NCBI RefSeq assembly: GCF_009734385.1
Contig: NZ_CP046452.1
Span: forward strand, 496,001-560,000
Length of the DNA: 64,000 nucleotides
DNA from: Corynebacterium kalinowskii
Lineage (GTDB): Bacteria; Actinomycetota; Actinomycetes; Mycobacteriales; Mycobacteriaceae
Direction: 5' to 3'
Positions 16,737 to 28,270 of the stretch are shown piece by piece; within the stretch, counting starts at the first letter, position 1; the number at the start of each line of letters is the position of its first letter. The position numbers and the translations under genes are program-made. The notes under the pieces were generated by a model that was not told the origin of the DNA, ran no database searches, and saw only the letters and a list, made by a program, of their open reading frames with translations.

Positions 16737-16769
16737 GCCGCCCAATCGAGACGACACCGAACGGGCGGC
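16737..16769 (+). other. Hairpin 2 in the nrdH-nrdI gap
   Basis: GCCGCCC at 16737-16743 pairs with GGGCGGC at 16763-16769 over a 19-base loop and is followed by CTTTGTTAT. It may act as a partial terminator that reduces nrdIE relative to nrdH. Confidence 0.4.
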
Positions 16770-16829
16770 CTTTGTTATGTGAAGCTTCCTGTGTCGCCCC
16801 ACACCGCCCACGTATGCAAGTGAGAGAGC

Positions 16830-17288
16830 ATGCTCATCGTCTATTTTTCTTCTGCCACAGGGAACACTCAGCGGTTCGTCGAAAAGCTTGGCCTGCCAAG
16901 CAAGCGGATCCCACTCCACAAGGCTGATGAACCGCTGATCGTCGATGAGCCCTACGTTCTGATCAGCCCAACATATGGCGGTGGGGTGTCCATCACCGGC
17001 GAGAACTCGCGCCCGGTGCCGGTGCAGGTCATTCGCTTTTTGAACAATGAACACAATCGAGGACTCATCCGAGCCGTCATTGCTGGTGGCAATTCCAATT
17101 TTGGCAGTGATTTCGGGCGAGCAGGTGACGTGATTGCAAAGAAATGTAACGTCCCCTATGTCTACAGATTCGAGCTCATGGGCAACGAAGAAGACGTCCG
17201 CATCGTGCTAGGCGGACTCCAGGAAAACGCGGAGCAGCTGGGGCTATCGCAAGCGCCCGACGCTCTCACCGCAAGCCACGTAGTCTAG
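16830..17288 (+). CDS. nrdI: Class Ib ribonucleotide reductase flavodoxin NrdI
   Basis: This 152-residue protein begins [16 protein letters not shown], the FMN-phosphate loop of NrdI flavodoxins, and has ISPTYGGG and [16 protein letters not shown], the family's flavin-binding loops. NrdI supplies superoxide or peroxide to assemble the dimanganese-tyrosyl radical in NrdF. It lies 36 bases before nrdE in the same direction. The stop of nrdI and the strong AGAGGAAAG site of nrdE fit an operon. Confidence 0.95.
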   Translation: MLIVYFSSATGNTQRFVEKLGLPSKRIPLHKADEPLIVDEPYVLISPTYGGGVSITGENSRPVPVQVIRFLNNEHNRGLIRAVIAGGNSNFGSDFGRAGDVIAKKCNVPYVYRFELMGNEEDVRIVLGGLQENAEQLGLSQAPDALTASHVV

Positions 17289-17324
17289 AACACAACCCCA
17301 TTTACCACTTAGAGGAAAGCATTC

Positions 17325-19481
17325 GTGACCACTACAAACGAGTCCATCAAGGATCCAATGGCCGCAGCTGATCAGCTCGACTATCACGCGCTCAACGCGC
17401 TGCTGAATCTTTATGACAATGACGGCAAAATCCAGTTCGATAAGGATCGCGCCGCGGCTCGCCAGTTCTTCCTGCAACACGTCAACCAGAACACGGTGTT
17501 CTTCCACAACCTGCAAGAAAAGCTCGACTACCTGCTGGAGAACAACTATTACGAGAAGGCAGTGCTGGACAGTTACGACTTCGAGTTCATTAAGTCACTT
17601 TTTAAGCGTGCTTACGCTGCTAAGTTCCGCTTCACCACCTTCCTCGGTGCGTACAAGTACTACACCTCTTACACGCTCAAGACCTTCGATGGTAAGCGCT
17701 ACCTTGAGCGCTTTGAAGACCGCGTGTGCATGGTGGCTCTCACCCTGGCTGCCGGCGACAAGCAGATGGCCGAGCACCTCGTGGACGAGATCATCTCCGG
17801 CCGCTTCCAGCCTGCCACCCCAACCTTCCTAAACTCCGGTAAGGCACAGCGCGGCGAGCCAGTATCCTGCTTCCTGCTGCGTATCGAAGACAACATGGAG
17901 TCCATTGGCCGCGCCATCAACTCGGCGCTGCAACTGTCCAAGCGTGGCGGCGGCGTAGCGCTGCTGCTGTCCAACCTGCGTGAAGCTGGCGCTCCGATTA
18001 AGAAGATCCAGAACCAGTCCTCCGGTGTGATCCCAGTGATGAAGCTGCTGGAAGATTCCTTCTCTTACGCTAACCAGTTGGGTGCCCGACAGGGCGCAGG
18101 CGCCGTGTACTTGCACGCTCACCACCCGGACATCATGAAGTTCCTGGACACCAAGCGTGAGAATGCAGATGAGAAGATCCGCATCAAGACTTTGTCTTTG
18201 GGCGTCGTTATTCCAGACATCACGTTCGAGCTGGCTAAGAAGAACGACGATATGTACCTGTTCTCGCCGTATGACGTTGAACGCGTCTACGGTAAGCCAT
18301 TCGCCGATGTGCCGATCTCCGAGAACTACCACGACATGGTCGAGGACGGTCGCATTCACAAGACGAAGATCAATGCCCGTACCTTCTTCCAGACCCTGGC
18401 AGAGATCCAGTTTGAGTCAGGCTACCCGTACATCATGTTCGAGGACACGGTGAATGAAGCGAACCCTATCGCTGGTCGCATTACGCACTCCAACCTGTGT
18501 TCCGAAATTCTCCAGGTGTCCACTCCATCTACTTACAACGACGATCTTTCCTACAAGGAAATCGGCGAGGACATCTCCTGCAACCTGGGCTCGTTGAACA
18601 TCGCTCTGAGCATGGATTCCCCAGATTTCTCTAAGACTATTGAGACTGCGATTCGTGGCTTGACCGCTGTGTCTGAGCAGACCTCGATTGACTCTGTTCC
18701 TTCCATCCGGAAGGGCAACGAGGCCGCGCACGCTATCGGCCTTGGCCAGATGAACCTGCACGGTTTCCTGGGCCGCGAGCGCATCCATTACGGCTCCGAG
18801 GAAGGCCTCGACTTCACCAATGCGTACTTCGCCGCGGTGCTGTATGAAGCACTGAAGGCCTCTAACAAGATTGCCAAGGAGCGTGGCGCAAAGTTCGCTG
18901 GGTTTGAGACCTCGGAATACGCCTCCGGTGCCTATTTCGATCGCTTCGATCCAGCTGACTTCCAGCCGAAGACCAATCGCGTCAAGGAGCTGTTTGCGAA
19001 CTCTTCCGTGCACATCCCGAACGCTGAAGAGTGGGCTGCGCTGAAGGCTGCAGTGATGCAGGATGGCCTGTTCAACCGTAACCTGCAGGCCGTGCCACCA
19101 ACCGGTTCGATTTCCTATATCAACCACTCGACGTCCTCGATTCACCCGATCGCCTCCCGCATCGAGATCCGCAAGGAAGGCAAGATCGGTCGCGTCTACT
19201 ACCCAGCACCGTTCATGACGAACGACAACCTGGAATACTTCGAAGACGCCTACGAAATCGGCTTCGAGAAGATTATCGATACCTACGCCGTTGCCACGAA
19301 GTATGTCGATCAGGGGCTGTCCTTGACGCTGTTCTTCAAGGACACCGCCACGACGCGCGACATCAACCGCGCCCAGATCTACGCGTGGCGCAAGGGCATC
19401 AAGACGATCTACTACATCCGCCTGCGTCAGACCGCCCTTGAGGGTACTGAGGTCGAAGGATGCGTCAGCTGCATGCTGTAA
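17325..19481 (+). CDS. nrdE: Class Ib ribonucleoside-diphosphate reductase alpha subunit NrdE
   Basis: This 718-residue protein is the catalytic subunit that reduces ribonucleoside diphosphates. The N-terminal region is class Ib-like, without a full ATP cone. [29 protein letters not shown] (first active-site Cys), SNLCSEI (second Cys region) and [15 protein letters not shown] are present, and the C-terminus ends in EGCVSCML, the shuttle cysteine pair reduced by NrdH. The start is GTG 17325 after AGAGGAAAG. The partner nrdF is not adjacent: a DUF1801 gene and a GntR regulator on the other strand separate them by nearly 2 kb. Confidence 0.97.
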   Translation: MTTTNESIKDPMAAADQLDYHALNALLNLYDNDGKIQFDKDRAAARQFFLQHVNQNTVFFHNLQEKLDYLLENNYYEKAVLDSYDFEFIKSLFKRAYAAKFRFTTFLGAYKYYTSYTLKTFDGKRYLERFEDRVCMVALTLAAGDKQMAEHLVDEIISGRFQPATPTFLNSGKAQRGEPVSCFLLRIEDNMESIGRAINSALQLSKRGGGVALLLSNLREAGAPIKKIQNQSSGVIPVMKLLEDSFSYANQLGARQGAGAVYLHAHHPDIMKFLDTKRENADEKIRIKTLSLGVVIPDITFELAKKNDDMYLFSPYDVERVYGKPFADVPISENYHDMVEDGRIHKTKINARTFFQTLAEIQFESGYPYIMFEDTVNEANPIAGRITHSNLCSEILQVSTPSTYNDDLSYKEIGEDISCNLGSLNIALSMDSPDFSKTIETAIRGLTAVSEQTSIDSVPSIRKGNEAAHAIGLGQMNLHGFLGRERIHYGSEEGLDFTNAYFAAVLYEALKASNKIAKERGAKFAGFETSEYASGAYFDRFDPADFQPKTNRVKELFANSSVHIPNAEEWAALKAAVMQDGLFNRNLQAVPPTGSISYINHSTSSIHPIASRIEIRKEGKIGRVYYPAPFMTNDNLEYFEDAYEIGFEKIIDTYAVATKYVDQGLSLTLFFKDTATTRDINRAQIYAWRKGIKTIYYIRLRQTALEGTEVEGCVSCML

Positions 19482-19491
19482 GCAAGGGGAG

Positions 19492-19524
19492 GGGCGTCGA
19501 AAAGCAGCGTGCTTAACGACGCCC
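19492..19524. terminator. Hairpin after nrdE
   Basis: GGGCGTCG and CGACGCCC form a perfect 8-base stem between the convergent nrdE and DUF1801 genes. There is no clear T-tail on either strand, so terminator function is only likely from position. Confidence 0.45.
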
Positions 19525-19529
19525 ACCGG

Positions 19530-19934
19530 CTAGCTTTCGTGGGGGTCAGGCTGCGCCCAAGCGAATTGGATCATTTCCTTTAAGACGGCCACATCGATAC
19601 GGGCAAGACGGGTGACGTAAATACACCCCTTGCCCGTTTTGTGTGGGCCTAACCGTTCCAGGAATGAAGTGAACTGCTCAGCATCGCACGTGAGATAGAG
19701 CGAGAACTGACGGGGCGCCGCGGCGAACCCAATGCGCGCGGCCGTGCCAGAATGCCCGGAAGCATAGGTGTAGTCGTAGGAGCCAAATCCGATGATCTTC
19801 CGGCCCCACACCACGGGCGGTTCCCCTGAGATCTCTTGCATAAGCGAAAGGAGGTATTCGGCGTCCTCCCGCTTCGAATCGGGAAGATCGGCGAATACCT
19901 CCTCTGGGGCGGTGTTCGTCGGCACAGTCTGCAT
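19530..19934 (-). CDS. DUF1801 family protein
   Basis: This 134-residue protein has the YdhG-like DUF1801 pattern: EYLLSLMQEISGEPPVVWG near the N-terminus, then GFGSYDYTYASGHSG, a central IGFAAAPRQFSLYL strand pair, and KTGKGCIYVTRLARIDVAVL at the C-terminus. Members are small cytosolic proteins with no assigned reaction. It converges on nrdE and lies 29 bases downstream of the GntR gene on the same strand, so the two may be co-transcribed. Confidence 0.8.
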   Translation of the reverse strand: MQTVPTNTAPEEVFADLPDSKREDAEYLLSLMQEISGEPPVVWGRKIIGFGSYDYTYASGHSGTAARIGFAAAPRQFSLYLTCDAEQFTSFLERLGPHKTGKGCIYVTRLARIDVAVLKEMIQFAWAQPDPHES

Positions 19935-19963
19935 GGTGCAAGTATGCCAGGGTGCGAGCCGGT

Positions 19964-20677
19964 TTAGGCGACGGTGGACGAACCTTCGAGTTCAATCAGT
20001 TCCTTGCACAGCTGCTCTGCCTTAGCGTCGTCGCGGTCGAAGAGCGCGTCGGCAAGATCGTTGTAGCAAGCGAGGAGCTGGCCAGATGGGGAAGCTTCGA
20101 AGCCATTGATATCGTGTCGCGCCTGGATCACTGCGGTGATGGACGGAATCAGCGCCGTGAACATCTCATTATCAGAGCCGGACAGCAGCAACGAGTGATA
20201 TTCGATGTTGGCTTCCAAGAAATCCTCGGTATCGCCCTTGCCCTGCTCGCCAAGCTCACGCATGGTACTGGCCAGATCACGGAGTCGTTGACCTTCCCGC
20301 TGGCTGGCTGCGATGGCTGCAATGCGAGCAGCACGCGGAGCTACGGCTTCACGCAGAGCGGTAAGAGAATTGAGCTGCTCGTCGCGCTGGGTGGCAACGC
20401 GCAAACGCCAGCGGATGATTGGGCCACTGAATACGGACCACTTCTCAGTAGGGAGGACGGTAATGCCCACGCGACGAGAAGAGGACACCATGCCGAGGTG
20501 CTCGAGTGCACGCATGGTTTCGCGAGCAACTGTGCGCGAGATGGAGAAGGACTCGCACAGCGTTTGCAAGGTGAACTTCTCACCCGGCTGAATCTTGCCG
20601 CTGACGATATCCGAACCGATTTGATCAAGCACAATCTCCAGCAACGGTGCGTGCGAGCGGAGAGGCGTGGATGACAT
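19964..20677 (-). CDS. GntR-family regulator with FCD domain (GntR1-like)
   Basis: This 237-residue protein has a winged-helix domain (about residues 10-78, with LCESFSISRTVARETMRALEHLGMV in the helix-turn-helix part) and a C-terminal helical FCD domain with a conserved Asp/His pattern (EANIEYHSLLL), which usually binds small carboxylates with a metal. Its place between nrdE and nrdF matches that of GntR1 in C. glutamicum, a regulator of gluconate use and ptsG, so orthology is likely but not proven. The ribosome site GGAATG before the start and a short palindrome 290 bases upstream are the only control elements seen. Confidence 0.82.
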   Translation of the reverse strand: MSSTPLRSHAPLLEIVLDQIGSDIVSGKIQPGEKFTLQTLCESFSISRTVARETMRALEHLGMVSSSRRVGITVLPTEKWSVFSGPIIRWRLRVATQRDEQLNSLTALREAVAPRAARIAAIAASQREGQRLRDLASTMRELGEQGKGDTEDFLEANIEYHSLLLSGSDNEMFTALIPSITAVIQARHDINGFEASPSGQLLACYNDLADALFDRDDAKAEQLCKELIELEGSSTVA

Positions 20678-22383
<1,706 letters not shown>

Positions 22384-22386
22384 TCT

Positions 22387-22433
22387 TTGACATGTGAATG
22401 GCGCCGATTGTCTCGGCGCCATTCACATGTCAA
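22387..22433. terminator. Perfect 21-base-stem terminator after nrdF
   Basis: Bases 22387-22407 pair perfectly with 22413-22433 over a 5-base loop. It begins 3 bases after the nrdF stop. The T-tail is weak, but the stem is unusually stable. Confidence 0.8.
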
Positions 22434-22670
22434 AACAATTAATAGGTTGTCTAACTATGGTTCGCGCTTTTCGTAGGTAGGGGAGAGTATCCCAAGGTAT
22501 ACCCCCGGTTTTTGTTAGGAGTTCCCCATTTGGGATGAGAGCGCTAGACTTGGCCGGGTAACCGGTCTGGTAAGGACCGGGTAAGTTCGTTGTGCCTCAA
22601 GCGCCAGTTTGGGACATAATCATGAGGGATTCTGTGAGGGCAGGATCTTTCGCTTAGTCAGGAGGAACTA

Positions 22671-24365
22671 ATGACCGCTGTAGCGCCTAAGGTCGACCAT
22701 TCGGTCGCACCCGCCAGGCCTGCACCAACCGGCAATGCCCGCAAGGGTTCTTTTGCCTGGAAGATGCTGACCACCACCGACCACAAGCAGCTGGGCATCA
22801 TGTACATCATCATGTCTTTCAGCTTCTTCTTCCTCGGTGGCCTGATGGCTTTGCTGATTCGTGCCGAACTGTTCTCCCCGGGATTGCAGTTCTTGTCCAA
22901 CGAGCAGTTCAACCAGCTTTTCACCATGCACGGCACCGTCATGCTGCTGCTGTACGGAACGCCAGTCGTGTGGGGCTTTGCTAACTACGTTCTGCCACTG
23001 CAGATCGGCGCTCCAGACGTTGCTTTCCCACGTCTGAACGCTTTCGGCTTCTGGCTCACCACCATTGGTGGCGTGGCTATGCTGTCCGGCTTCCTGACCC
23101 CAGGCGGCGCAGCAGACTTCGGCTGGACCATGTACTCCCCACTGTCTGACGCAATCCACTCCCCAGGCATTGGCTCTGACATGTGGATCGTCGGTGTCGG
23201 TGCCGGCGGTGTCGGTACCATTCTTTCCGCCGTCAACATGATCACCACGATCCTGTGTCTCCGTGCTCCAGGCATGACCATGTTCCGTATGTCCATCTTC
23301 ACCTGGAACATCTTCGTCACCTCGATCCTGGCACTGCTGATCTTCCCAGTCCTCACTGCAGCCGCTCTGGGCGTGCTGTTCGACCGCAAGCTCGGTGGAC
23401 ACCTTTACGATCCAGGCAACGGTGGCTCCATCATGTGGCAGCACCTGTTCTGGTTCTTCGGTCACCCTGAGGTCTACGTCCTTGCACTGCCATTCTTCGG
23501 CATCATCTCTGAGGTCGTCCCAGTGTTCTCCCGCAAGCCAATGTTCGGCTATGTCGGTCTGATCTTCGCAACCCTGTCGATCGCCGCTCTGTCCATGGCA
23601 GTGTGGGCACACCACATGTTCGTCACTGGTGCAATTCTGCTCCCATTCTTCTCCTTCATGACCTTCCTGATCTCCGTGCCTACCGGCGTGAAGTTCTTCA
23701 ACTGGGTCGGCACCATGTGGAAGGGCCACATTTCTTGGGAAACCCCAATGATCTGGTCCATGGGCTTCCTCGTGACCTTCCTCTTCGGTGGTCTGACCGG
23801 CATCATGCTGGCATCCCCTCCACTGGACTTCCACATCTCTGACACCTACTTCGTGGTTGCTCACTTCCACTACACCCTCTTCGGTACCATCGTGTTCGCA
23901 TCCTGCGCTGGTGTTTACTTCTGGTTCCCAAAGATGACCGGTCGTATGCTGGACGAGAAGCTGGGCAAGGTCCACTTCTGGCTCACCTTCTTCGGTTTCC
24001 ACGGCACCTTCCTGGTTCAGCACTGGCTGGGCAACATGGGTCTGCCACGTCGTTACGCCGACTACCTCGACTCCGACGGCTTCACCCTGCTGAACCAGAT
24101 CTCCACGGTTTCGGCATTCATCCTGGGCCTGTCCGTCATTCCATTCATCTGGAACGTCTTCAAGTCTTGGCGCTACGGTGAGATCGTTACTGTCGATGAC
24201 CCTTGGGGTTACGGTAACTCCCTCGAGTGGGCAACCTCTTGCCCTCCTCCTCGCCACAACTTCACCTCCATGCCTCGCATCCGCTCCGAGCGCCCTGCGT
24301 TCGAGCTGCACTACCCACACATGGTCGAGCGCATGCGTGCCGAGGCACACTCCGGTCGCCATTAA
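22671..24365 (+). CDS. ctaD: Cytochrome aa3 oxidase subunit I CtaD
   Basis: This 564-residue, 12-span membrane protein is the catalytic subunit of the aa3 oxidase that ends the bc1-aa3 respiratory chain. Heme a ligand region MHGTVMLLL, the CuB and cross-linked His-Tyr segment [14 protein letters not shown], the CuB pair WAHHMF and the heme-ligand segment HFHYTLFG are all present. A strong AGGAGGAA precedes the ATG. Codon use is strongly biased to preferred codons, as expected of a highly expressed gene, which also explains a full-length antisense frame. Its place next to serB and nrdF matches C. glutamicum. Confidence 0.97.
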   Translation: MTAVAPKVDHSVAPARPAPTGNARKGSFAWKMLTTTDHKQLGIMYIIMSFSFFFLGGLMALLIRAELFSPGLQFLSNEQFNQLFTMHGTVMLLLYGTPVVWGFANYVLPLQIGAPDVAFPRLNAFGFWLTTIGGVAMLSGFLTPGGAADFGWTMYSPLSDAIHSPGIGSDMWIVGVGAGGVGTILSAVNMITTILCLRAPGMTMFRMSIFTWNIFVTSILALLIFPVLTAAALGVLFDRKLGGHLYDPGNGGSIMWQHLFWFFGHPEVYVLALPFFGIISEVVPVFSRKPMFGYVGLIFATLSIAALSMAVWAHHMFVTGAILLPFFSFMTFLISVPTGVKFFNWVGTMWKGHISWETPMIWSMGFLVTFLFGGLTGIMLASPPLDFHISDTYFVVAHFHYTLFGTIVFASCAGVYFWFPKMTGRMLDEKLGKVHFWLTFFGFHGTFLVQHWLGNMGLPRRYADYLDSDGFTLLNQISTVSAFILGLSVIPFIWNVFKSWRYGEIVTVDDPWGYGNSLEWATSCPPPRHNFTSMPRIRSERPAFELHYPHMVERMRAEAHSGRH

Positions 24366-24407
24366 GCATCGGGCGTTGATGGTCTCCTAGACTTCACACC
24401 CTCACCA

Positions 24408-24450
24408 ATCACCCTCAGCAGCCAAGCGGTTGCTGGGGGTGATTCATTTG
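24408..24450 (+). terminator. Terminator after ctaD
   Basis: A 15-base stem (24408-24422 with 24429-24443, two G-T pairs) with a 6-base loop is followed by TCATTTG. Confidence 0.75.
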
Positions 24451-24482
24451 TCTACGCAAACCCGCATGAGAGAATAGGTCAC

Positions 24483-25703
24483 ATGACAACAGAACCTTTC
24501 AACGCACTGACCGCAGGGCTCACCCCAGTTTTGATCAAAGTTACTGGTCAAGACAAGTCCGGCGTTTCAGCGGCAGTGTTCCGAGTGTTGGCGGCCCACG
24601 GCGTTCAACTAGTCGATATTGAACAGTCCGTTTTTCGAGGACATCTTTCGCTAGCTGCCTTTGTCGGCATCAACCCGGACCGGATCGACACCGTGACTGA
24701 AGGTTTGAAGAACACCCTGCAGATCCTGGGGCTGCAAGTGCGCGTCGAGGAGCTGAAGGAAGTCCCAGAGCCGCGTCCGCATTCCACCCATGTACTTGCG
24801 CTGCTTGGCTCGGCAATTACTGCGGAACATGTGCACCGAGTAGGCCAGACACTGGCCAACTATGGCGCAAACATCGAGGCGTACCGCGGGTTGACAGATT
24901 ATCCCATCACGGCCATCGAGTTGGATGTGTCAGTGGCGAACCCGAACCCTGGTGGCGGTGTGCCATTGCGTCGCGCGCTCGCAGAGTTGTCACATGAGAT
25001 TGGTATCGACATCGCGATCGATCGTGCAGGTGTTGAACGTCGAGCTAAGCGCCTCATTTGCTTCGACTGCGATTCCACCTTGATTACCCAAGAGGTGATC
25101 GAGATGCTGGCAGCCTATGCCGGTCGCGAGGAAGAGGTCGCTGCAGTGACCGAGCGGGCAATGCGTGGCGAGCTCGACTTCGAGCAGTCGCTGCGCGAAC
25201 GTGTCGCGACGCTTGCTGGGCTTGATGAGTCCGTCATCCATGCGGTAGCCAAGGATCTCCAGCTCACGCCTGGCGTACGTACCACGCTGAAAGCCCTGCA
25301 GAAGATGGGTTTCAAAACTGCAGTTGTTTCCGGTGGTTTCATCCAGGTGCTGGAGGGCCTCGCCGAGGAGTTGGAACTAGACTACGTGCGCGCGAACACT
25401 TTGGAAATTGTGGACGGCAAGCTAACCGGTCGGGTGATTGGCAAGGTCGTCGATAGGCGGGCTAAGGCCGAGTTCCTGGGCGAGTTTGCAGCAGATTCTG
25501 GCTTGGAAATGCGCCACACGGTTGCTGTGGGTGACGGTGCCAACGATATTGACATGATTTCGGCAGCTGGTCTGGGCATCGCGTTCAACGCGAAGCCCGC
25601 ATTGCGCGATGTCGCTGATACCTCAGTGAACTCGCCGTTCATGGACGAAGTGCTCTACATGCTGGGACTGAACAAGATCGATGTCGAACGCGCACTTCGG
25701 TAG
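24483..25703 (+). CDS. serB: Phosphoserine phosphatase SerB with N-terminal ACT domain
   Basis: This 406-residue enzyme makes the last step of L-serine synthesis. The first 170 residues contain ACT-type regulatory sequence (LIKVTGQDKSGVSAAVF), as in actinobacterial SerB2 proteins, and the HAD phosphatase domain follows with CFDCDSTLI (nucleophile Asp), VVSGGFIQ (Ser) and VGDGANDIDM (Mg site). Serine feedback through the ACT domain is known in relatives. The downstream PTH2-like gene starts inside its last 23 bases. Confidence 0.95.
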   Translation: MTTEPFNALTAGLTPVLIKVTGQDKSGVSAAVFRVLAAHGVQLVDIEQSVFRGHLSLAAFVGINPDRIDTVTEGLKNTLQILGLQVRVEELKEVPEPRPHSTHVLALLGSAITAEHVHRVGQTLANYGANIEAYRGLTDYPITAIELDVSVANPNPGGGVPLRRALAELSHEIGIDIAIDRAGVERRAKRLICFDCDSTLITQEVIEMLAAYAGREEEVAAVTERAMRGELDFEQSLRERVATLAGLDESVIHAVAKDLQLTPGVRTTLKALQKMGFKTAVVSGGFIQVLEGLAEELELDYVRANTLEIVDGKLTGRVIGKVVDRRAKAEFLGEFAADSGLEMRHTVAVGDGANDIDMISAAGLGIAFNAKPALRDVADTSVNSPFMDEVLYMLGLNKIDVERALR

Positions 25704-26433
25704 GGACGACGTCTTCGAGCTCGCCTATGCGCGGCTGCGCACCGTCCTTGAACCAGATAGAGAAGGGGAGAACCCCGACGATCCAAGCACGGTCCAGGCG
25801 ATGCCCATCGTGCTCGAGATTCCAAAGCAGAACCCTCCGTCGCACACGGAGCTGCTGGAGGCAGCAGCACGCGCGGTCGTTGCCGTCTGTTTGGATCCAC
25901 GCGCTGGCGAAGATTCTGCCTTCGCTGAGGCGCTGAGCTCGTGGTATGGGGCTCGGATCCGAAAGATTGCTCGTCGGGCACGCAATTCTGCGTGGGAGCG
26001 CGTGCAGGTCCTGCCAGGCGTGACCATTGCACAGGGGAGCGCCCGGGCGCGGGCTTTCGTCCCGAGCCCTGTGCGAGATACAGAGCCTTTGCTTGCGAAG
26101 CTGCAGATTGGCGGGACCGAGTTGCCGATCGATGAGCCGGGCGGGATGCTGGCGGGGACTCCGATGATTGCTGTCGATGCCAGCTTGGGGATGACCGTCG
26201 GCAAGGCTGCTGCCCAGGTGGGGCACGCGTCGATGCTGCTCGCAGCCCATATGCCGCTGGCGTGGACTCGGCGGTGGGCAGAGGCGGGCTTCCCGCTTCA
26301 AGTTCGCTACCTGACGCGAAACGAGTTTTCCCGCGTTGCTGCGCGGAAAGACGCTGTACCGGTGCGGGACGCGGGCTACACGGAAGTCGCCCCAGGTTCC
26401 GTGACAGTTGTTGCCGAGACGAACGGCTTCTAG
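25681..26433 (+). CDS. PTH2-like aminoacyl/peptidyl-tRNA hydrolase family protein
   Basis: This 250-residue protein has a C-terminal half resembling the PTH2 fold: SLGMTVGKAAAQVGHASMLL corresponds in part to the family's MGKGKxAAQxxHA signature, and a later PGSVTVVAE strand fits. The N-terminal half, with a helix-rich AFAEALSSWYGARIRKIARRA segment, is not recognised. The true role may be hydrolysis of peptidyl- or aminoacyl-tRNA but is untested. It overlaps serB by 23 bases and probably depends on it for expression. Confidence 0.65.
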   Translation: MSNAHFGRDDVFELAYARLRTVLEPDREGENPDDPSTVQAMPIVLEIPKQNPPSHTELLEAAARAVVAVCLDPRAGEDSAFAEALSSWYGARIRKIARRARNSAWERVQVLPGVTIAQGSARARAFVPSPVRDTEPLLAKLQIGGTELPIDEPGGMLAGTPMIAVDASLGMTVGKAAAQVGHASMLLAAHMPLAWTRRWAEAGFPLQVRYLTRNEFSRVAARKDAVPVRDAGYTEVAPGSVTVVAETNGF

Positions 26434-26443
26434 AGTCAGGGAT

Positions 26444-27199
26444 ATGGCTAAGAATCGTGGTTGGGTCCCGGATCAGCACGGTGCGTGGGTCATGGTTACC
26501 GTGCCGCTGTTACTGGGCGCCTGGCTTGCTGGGCTGCACTGGATTCATATTCCTCTCGGTATCGCGTGGTACGCGGGCTACTTCGCCTTCTTTGCGCTCA
26601 GTTGGTGGCTCCGCGCCCGAGGTCCGCGCAAGCGTGAGTACATTTCGGCGCTCGCCACGTATGGTGTGGTTTGCGCGCTCGCAGCCGTCGCGATTATCGC
26701 CGTCGTGCCCCAGGTGGTGTGGTGGGCGGCTGTGTTTGGCCCATTGATGTCAGTGGCAATCTACGAAGCTTATCGACGCCGTCCCCGTTCCCTGCTCTCT
26801 GGATTGTCCACAGTGCTCGCCTCAGTGGCGATGATTCCTCTTGCCAGTTTCGTCGTCGGTGCGGAGCTGGGGCTTCGGATCTGGGTGGCAACGCTGCTGG
26901 TGGGACTGTATTTTTGTGGCACTGTGTTCTACGTTAAGTCGTTGATTCGCGAGCGGAAGAACATTCAATTCGGTTGGGTGTCGATTGCTGTGCACGTGCT
27001 TTTCGCGGCTGCTGTCTTATCGATGAACTTTGCCGGGTGGGGACATTTGTCGGCAGCGCTGGTATTTGCCTTGTTAGCTTTCCGCGCGTGGTTAATGCCC
27101 TGGTGGGCGCGTCGTCGAGCTATACCTTGGACCCCGAAATTCGTCGGAATGACTGAAATGGTCTCGACCATCCTTGTTGTCCTGACAGCTGTAATTTAG
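26444..27199 (+). CDS. YwiC-like membrane protein
   Basis: This 251-residue protein has about eight hydrophobic spans and opens with WVPDQHGAWVMVTVPLLLG, the conserved QHGAW motif of YwiC-like proteins. The family is linked in B. subtilis to the nitrate-respiration region, but its function is unknown. ATG 26444 follows CAGGG-type sequence 11 bases after the preceding stop; an earlier in-frame start at 26408 would overlap the previous gene. Charged loops such as RARGPRKRE face the cytosol by the positive-inside rule. Confidence 0.78.
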   Translation: MAKNRGWVPDQHGAWVMVTVPLLLGAWLAGLHWIHIPLGIAWYAGYFAFFALSWWLRARGPRKREYISALATYGVVCALAAVAIIAVVPQVVWWAAVFGPLMSVAIYEAYRRRPRSLLSGLSTVLASVAMIPLASFVVGAELGLRIWVATLLVGLYFCGTVFYVKSLIRERKNIQFGWVSIAVHVLFAAAVLSMNFAGWGHLSAALVFALLAFRAWLMPWWARRRAIPWTPKFVGMTEMVSTILVVLTAVI

Positions 27200-27270
27200 T
27201 TTCTACGCAGATAGAATAGAGATGGTTTATAAATCGAAGCAGAAGTCGAGTAAGAAAGGTGTTGAGGGCA

Positions 27271-28086
27271 ATGACGAACCCATATGGTTCGGTCCCGCAT
27301 CCAGAGGATTCAGGTTCGTTTGAGGCGGGGTACCAGCAAAATTACTCAGTCCCAGCCGGTGGATATGCGCAAGGCTATGCCACGCAGCCACCGCTGCTTC
27401 CTGGTCAGTTCGACTGCATGCGCTCCTTCGAACAGGCTTGGCGCATTTTCAAGGAAAAGCCAGCCGCATGGCTCGTGCCCGGACTAATTTACATCGGCAT
27501 CTTCTTCGTGCTGTACCTGTTCGGATACATCCAATTCATTACCACCTTAGCCTTGAGCACGGATCCGGTAACGGATGAACTTACGGGTAACTTTCCATGG
27601 GCATCGTTGGTGGTATTCATTGTTACCTTTGCGGTCGCAATGGTGTCCATGATGCTGTGGTCGTACGTTTGCTACCGCGAAGCTGTCTATGCGGTCGGTG
27701 GAAAACGCCCGGAGATTAAAGACATGTTCACCTTCCGGCGGGTCGGCATCCTCTTCTTGCTGTCGATAGTCGTTGGGCTGCTTGAATTGGTTGGCCTTCT
27801 GGCGCTCATCATCGGTGTGTTCGTGGTGTCGTTCTTCTTGATGTTTGCGATGCCAGCGATTGTCTTCGAGGACATGAGTATCGGTGACGCGCTGAAGTCT
27901 TCTTATCAGGTGGCTAAGGATAACGTCGGGCAAGCATTGTTGCTGTTCCTGCTCATGGCAGTAGTGAACGGTATCGGTGGGTCCGTAGTGTTCGGCGTGC
28001 TGCTCACCCAGCCGTTGTGCTACTTGGCGGCGGCTCATGCCTACATGACTGCGACGGGGCGGCCGGTTCAAGAGCGTGCGATGTAA
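27271..28086 (+). CDS. Multi-pass membrane protein, first of three related
   Basis: This 271-residue protein has a cytosolic head of about 55 residues rich in Gly, Tyr, Pro and Gln, then about six spans. The motif SFEQAWRIFKEKPAAW before span 1 and YAVGGKRPEIKDMFTFRRVG between spans 3 and 4 recur in the next gene, so they are paralogues. They look like the DUF975-like or glycerophosphoryl-diester-phosphodiesterase-associated membrane proteins with a proline/glutamine-rich head. Function unknown. ATG 27271 gives the MTNPYG start shared with its paralogues. A good terminator follows. Confidence 0.7.
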   Translation: MTNPYGSVPHPEDSGSFEAGYQQNYSVPAGGYAQGYATQPPLLPGQFDCMRSFEQAWRIFKEKPAAWLVPGLIYIGIFFVLYLFGYIQFITTLALSTDPVTDELTGNFPWASLVVFIVTFAVAMVSMMLWSYVCYREAVYAVGGKRPEIKDMFTFRRVGILFLLSIVVGLLELVGLLALIIGVFVVSFFLMFAMPAIVFEDMSIGDALKSSYQVAKDNVGQALLLFLLMAVVNGIGGSVVFGVLLTQPLCYLAAAHAYMTATGRPVQERAM

Positions 28087-28101
28087 CAAAACTCTGATGT
28101 G

Positions 28102-28131
28102 AAAAGGCGGGCATGTAGGTGCCCGCCTTTT
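28102..28131 (+). terminator. Rho-independent terminator
   Basis: A perfect 12-base stem (AAAAGGCGGGCA / TGCCCGCCTTTT) with a 6-base loop follows the first of the three membrane-protein genes. Confidence 0.92.
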
Positions 28132-28270
28132 GTTGATGATAGATAAACAATATGAGTGGGGTTATAAAAGGTACTTATTCGAGTTTCGCGAGTGTGGTTC
28201 CTCGGATACTCTGTGCTAGTCAGCGTGATTGCGGTTTCCGCAATTGAAGTGAAATTTATTGAAAGGGTTT

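Noticed and set aside
22668-24362. 564-codon open frame antisense to ctaD
   Set aside because: It mirrors ctaD almost end to end, is full of His, Glu and Gln with no domain pattern, and follows from the strong codon bias of ctaD.
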